NCBI RefSeq assembly: GCF_030676415.1
Contig: NZ_JAUUTW010000027.1
Location: forward strand, 1 to 64,000
Source of the DNA: Peribacillus frigoritolerans
GTDB lineage: Bacteria; Bacillota; Bacilli; Bacillales; DSM-1321
Direction of reading: 5' to 3'
Length of the DNA: 64,000 nt
This document shows, in pieces, positions 63,784-64,000 of the stretch. Both the position numbers and the translations under genes were made by a program. The notes beneath the pieces were generated by a model that was not told the origin of the DNA, searched no databases, and saw only the letters and a program-made list of their open reading frames with translations. The number at the start of each line of letters is the position of its first letter. Positions within the stretch are counted from its first letter, which is position 1.

Positions 63784-64000
63784 TTAATCTCTTTTCGATT
63801 CTATCAGTTCTGCCATTTGTTTCGAATTTGGATTTTCTTCATTGTAGTTTATCAATGATGTTAATATAATCCGTTTCATTTCGGTTCTGGCTTAATTTAA
63901 AAGCAGCCTGTATTTCTCCCACCTTAAATTATTTAACCCCAAAGGCATTTGGTTTCCCTGTTGTGACAATCGTCCCAAAAAGTTTTTTTGAACAAAATCC
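63784..64000 (-). pseudogene. unidentified gene relic at the window edge
   Basis: Minus-strand pieces read KLFGTIVTTGKPNAFGVK, a stop, VGEIQAAFKLSQNRNETDYI NIIDKLQ, and after a shift EENPNSKQMAELIESKRD. They look like one broken gene extending past the window. Function unknown. Confidence 0.35.

Overview
The window looks like chromosome of a low-GC, spore-forming Bacillaceae species, probably of the Bacillus/Peribacillus type. Supporting signs are strong AGGAGG ribosome binding sites, frequent TTG and GTG starts, a sporulation protein (yyaC), a GerAB-type germination permease, B. subtilis-like operons (csoR-copZ-copA, yrkEFHIJ, ykkCD, ansA), and a decayed copy of a hairpin-rich intergenic repeat known from Bacillaceae. 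This assignment is inferred from gene content only.

Region 1 (1-16.6 kb) is mostly ordinary chromosome: the end of an IS1182-type transposase, a patatin-like lipase, a DinB-fold protein, the copper operon csoR-copZ-copA with CsoR-type operators, a YhaQP/NatAB-like ABC exporter, a GTP cyclohydrolase II, a Tat-linked phosphate-scavenging set (PhoX-like phosphatase, TatA, secreted 5'-nucleotidase-like phosphoesterase) and yyaC.

Region 2 (16.6-26.7 kb) is a tricarboxylate locus. It holds two paralogous CitMHS transporters, two paralogous LysR regulators, a PrpF-fold isomerase, a TcuA-like tricarballylate dehydrogenase and an AbrB-type membrane protein. Both transporter genes carry perfect CcpA cre sites. 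A 22-bp motif repeated almost without change upstream of both transporters and between lysR and prpF probably marks the regulon. Likely role: uptake and conversion of citrate, aconitate or tricarballylate under catabolite repression.

Region 3 (27.3-37.7 kb) mixes a tRNA-dihydrouridine synthase with accessory genes: an SMI1/KNR4 protein, a paired SMR exporter (ykkCD-like) with a destroyed TetR gene and a 100-bp tandem duplication, a germination permease, an M50 protease, a catalytically dead ImmA-like protein, and several gene relics. A recurrent palindromic element begins here. It is scattered between small genes up to the right edge.

Region 4 (37.7-43.5 kb) is a ten-gene persulfide and sulfur-transfer operon under a CstR-type repressor (C31/C60 with Asn replacing the CsoR His). 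It has two perfect inverted-repeat operators and abuts the 3' half of a tRNA plus terminator, which looks like an old integration site.

Region 5 (43.5-64 kb) is a patchwork of small lipoproteins, a serine beta-lactamase-like hydrolase, two dead IS110-family elements in opposite orientation with a conserved leader (a candidate bridge RNA), an ansA / alanine-symporter / FAH-hydrolase unit with an operator-like repeat array, a GABA-type permease downstream of wrecked regulator, dehydrogenase and aminotransferase genes, an alpha/beta hydrolase, a divergent TetR/SDR pair, and many truncated genes. The most unusual signals are the palindromic element family with co-oriented small genes, the IS110 copies sitting against that element, and the in-frame IS110/PucR chimera.
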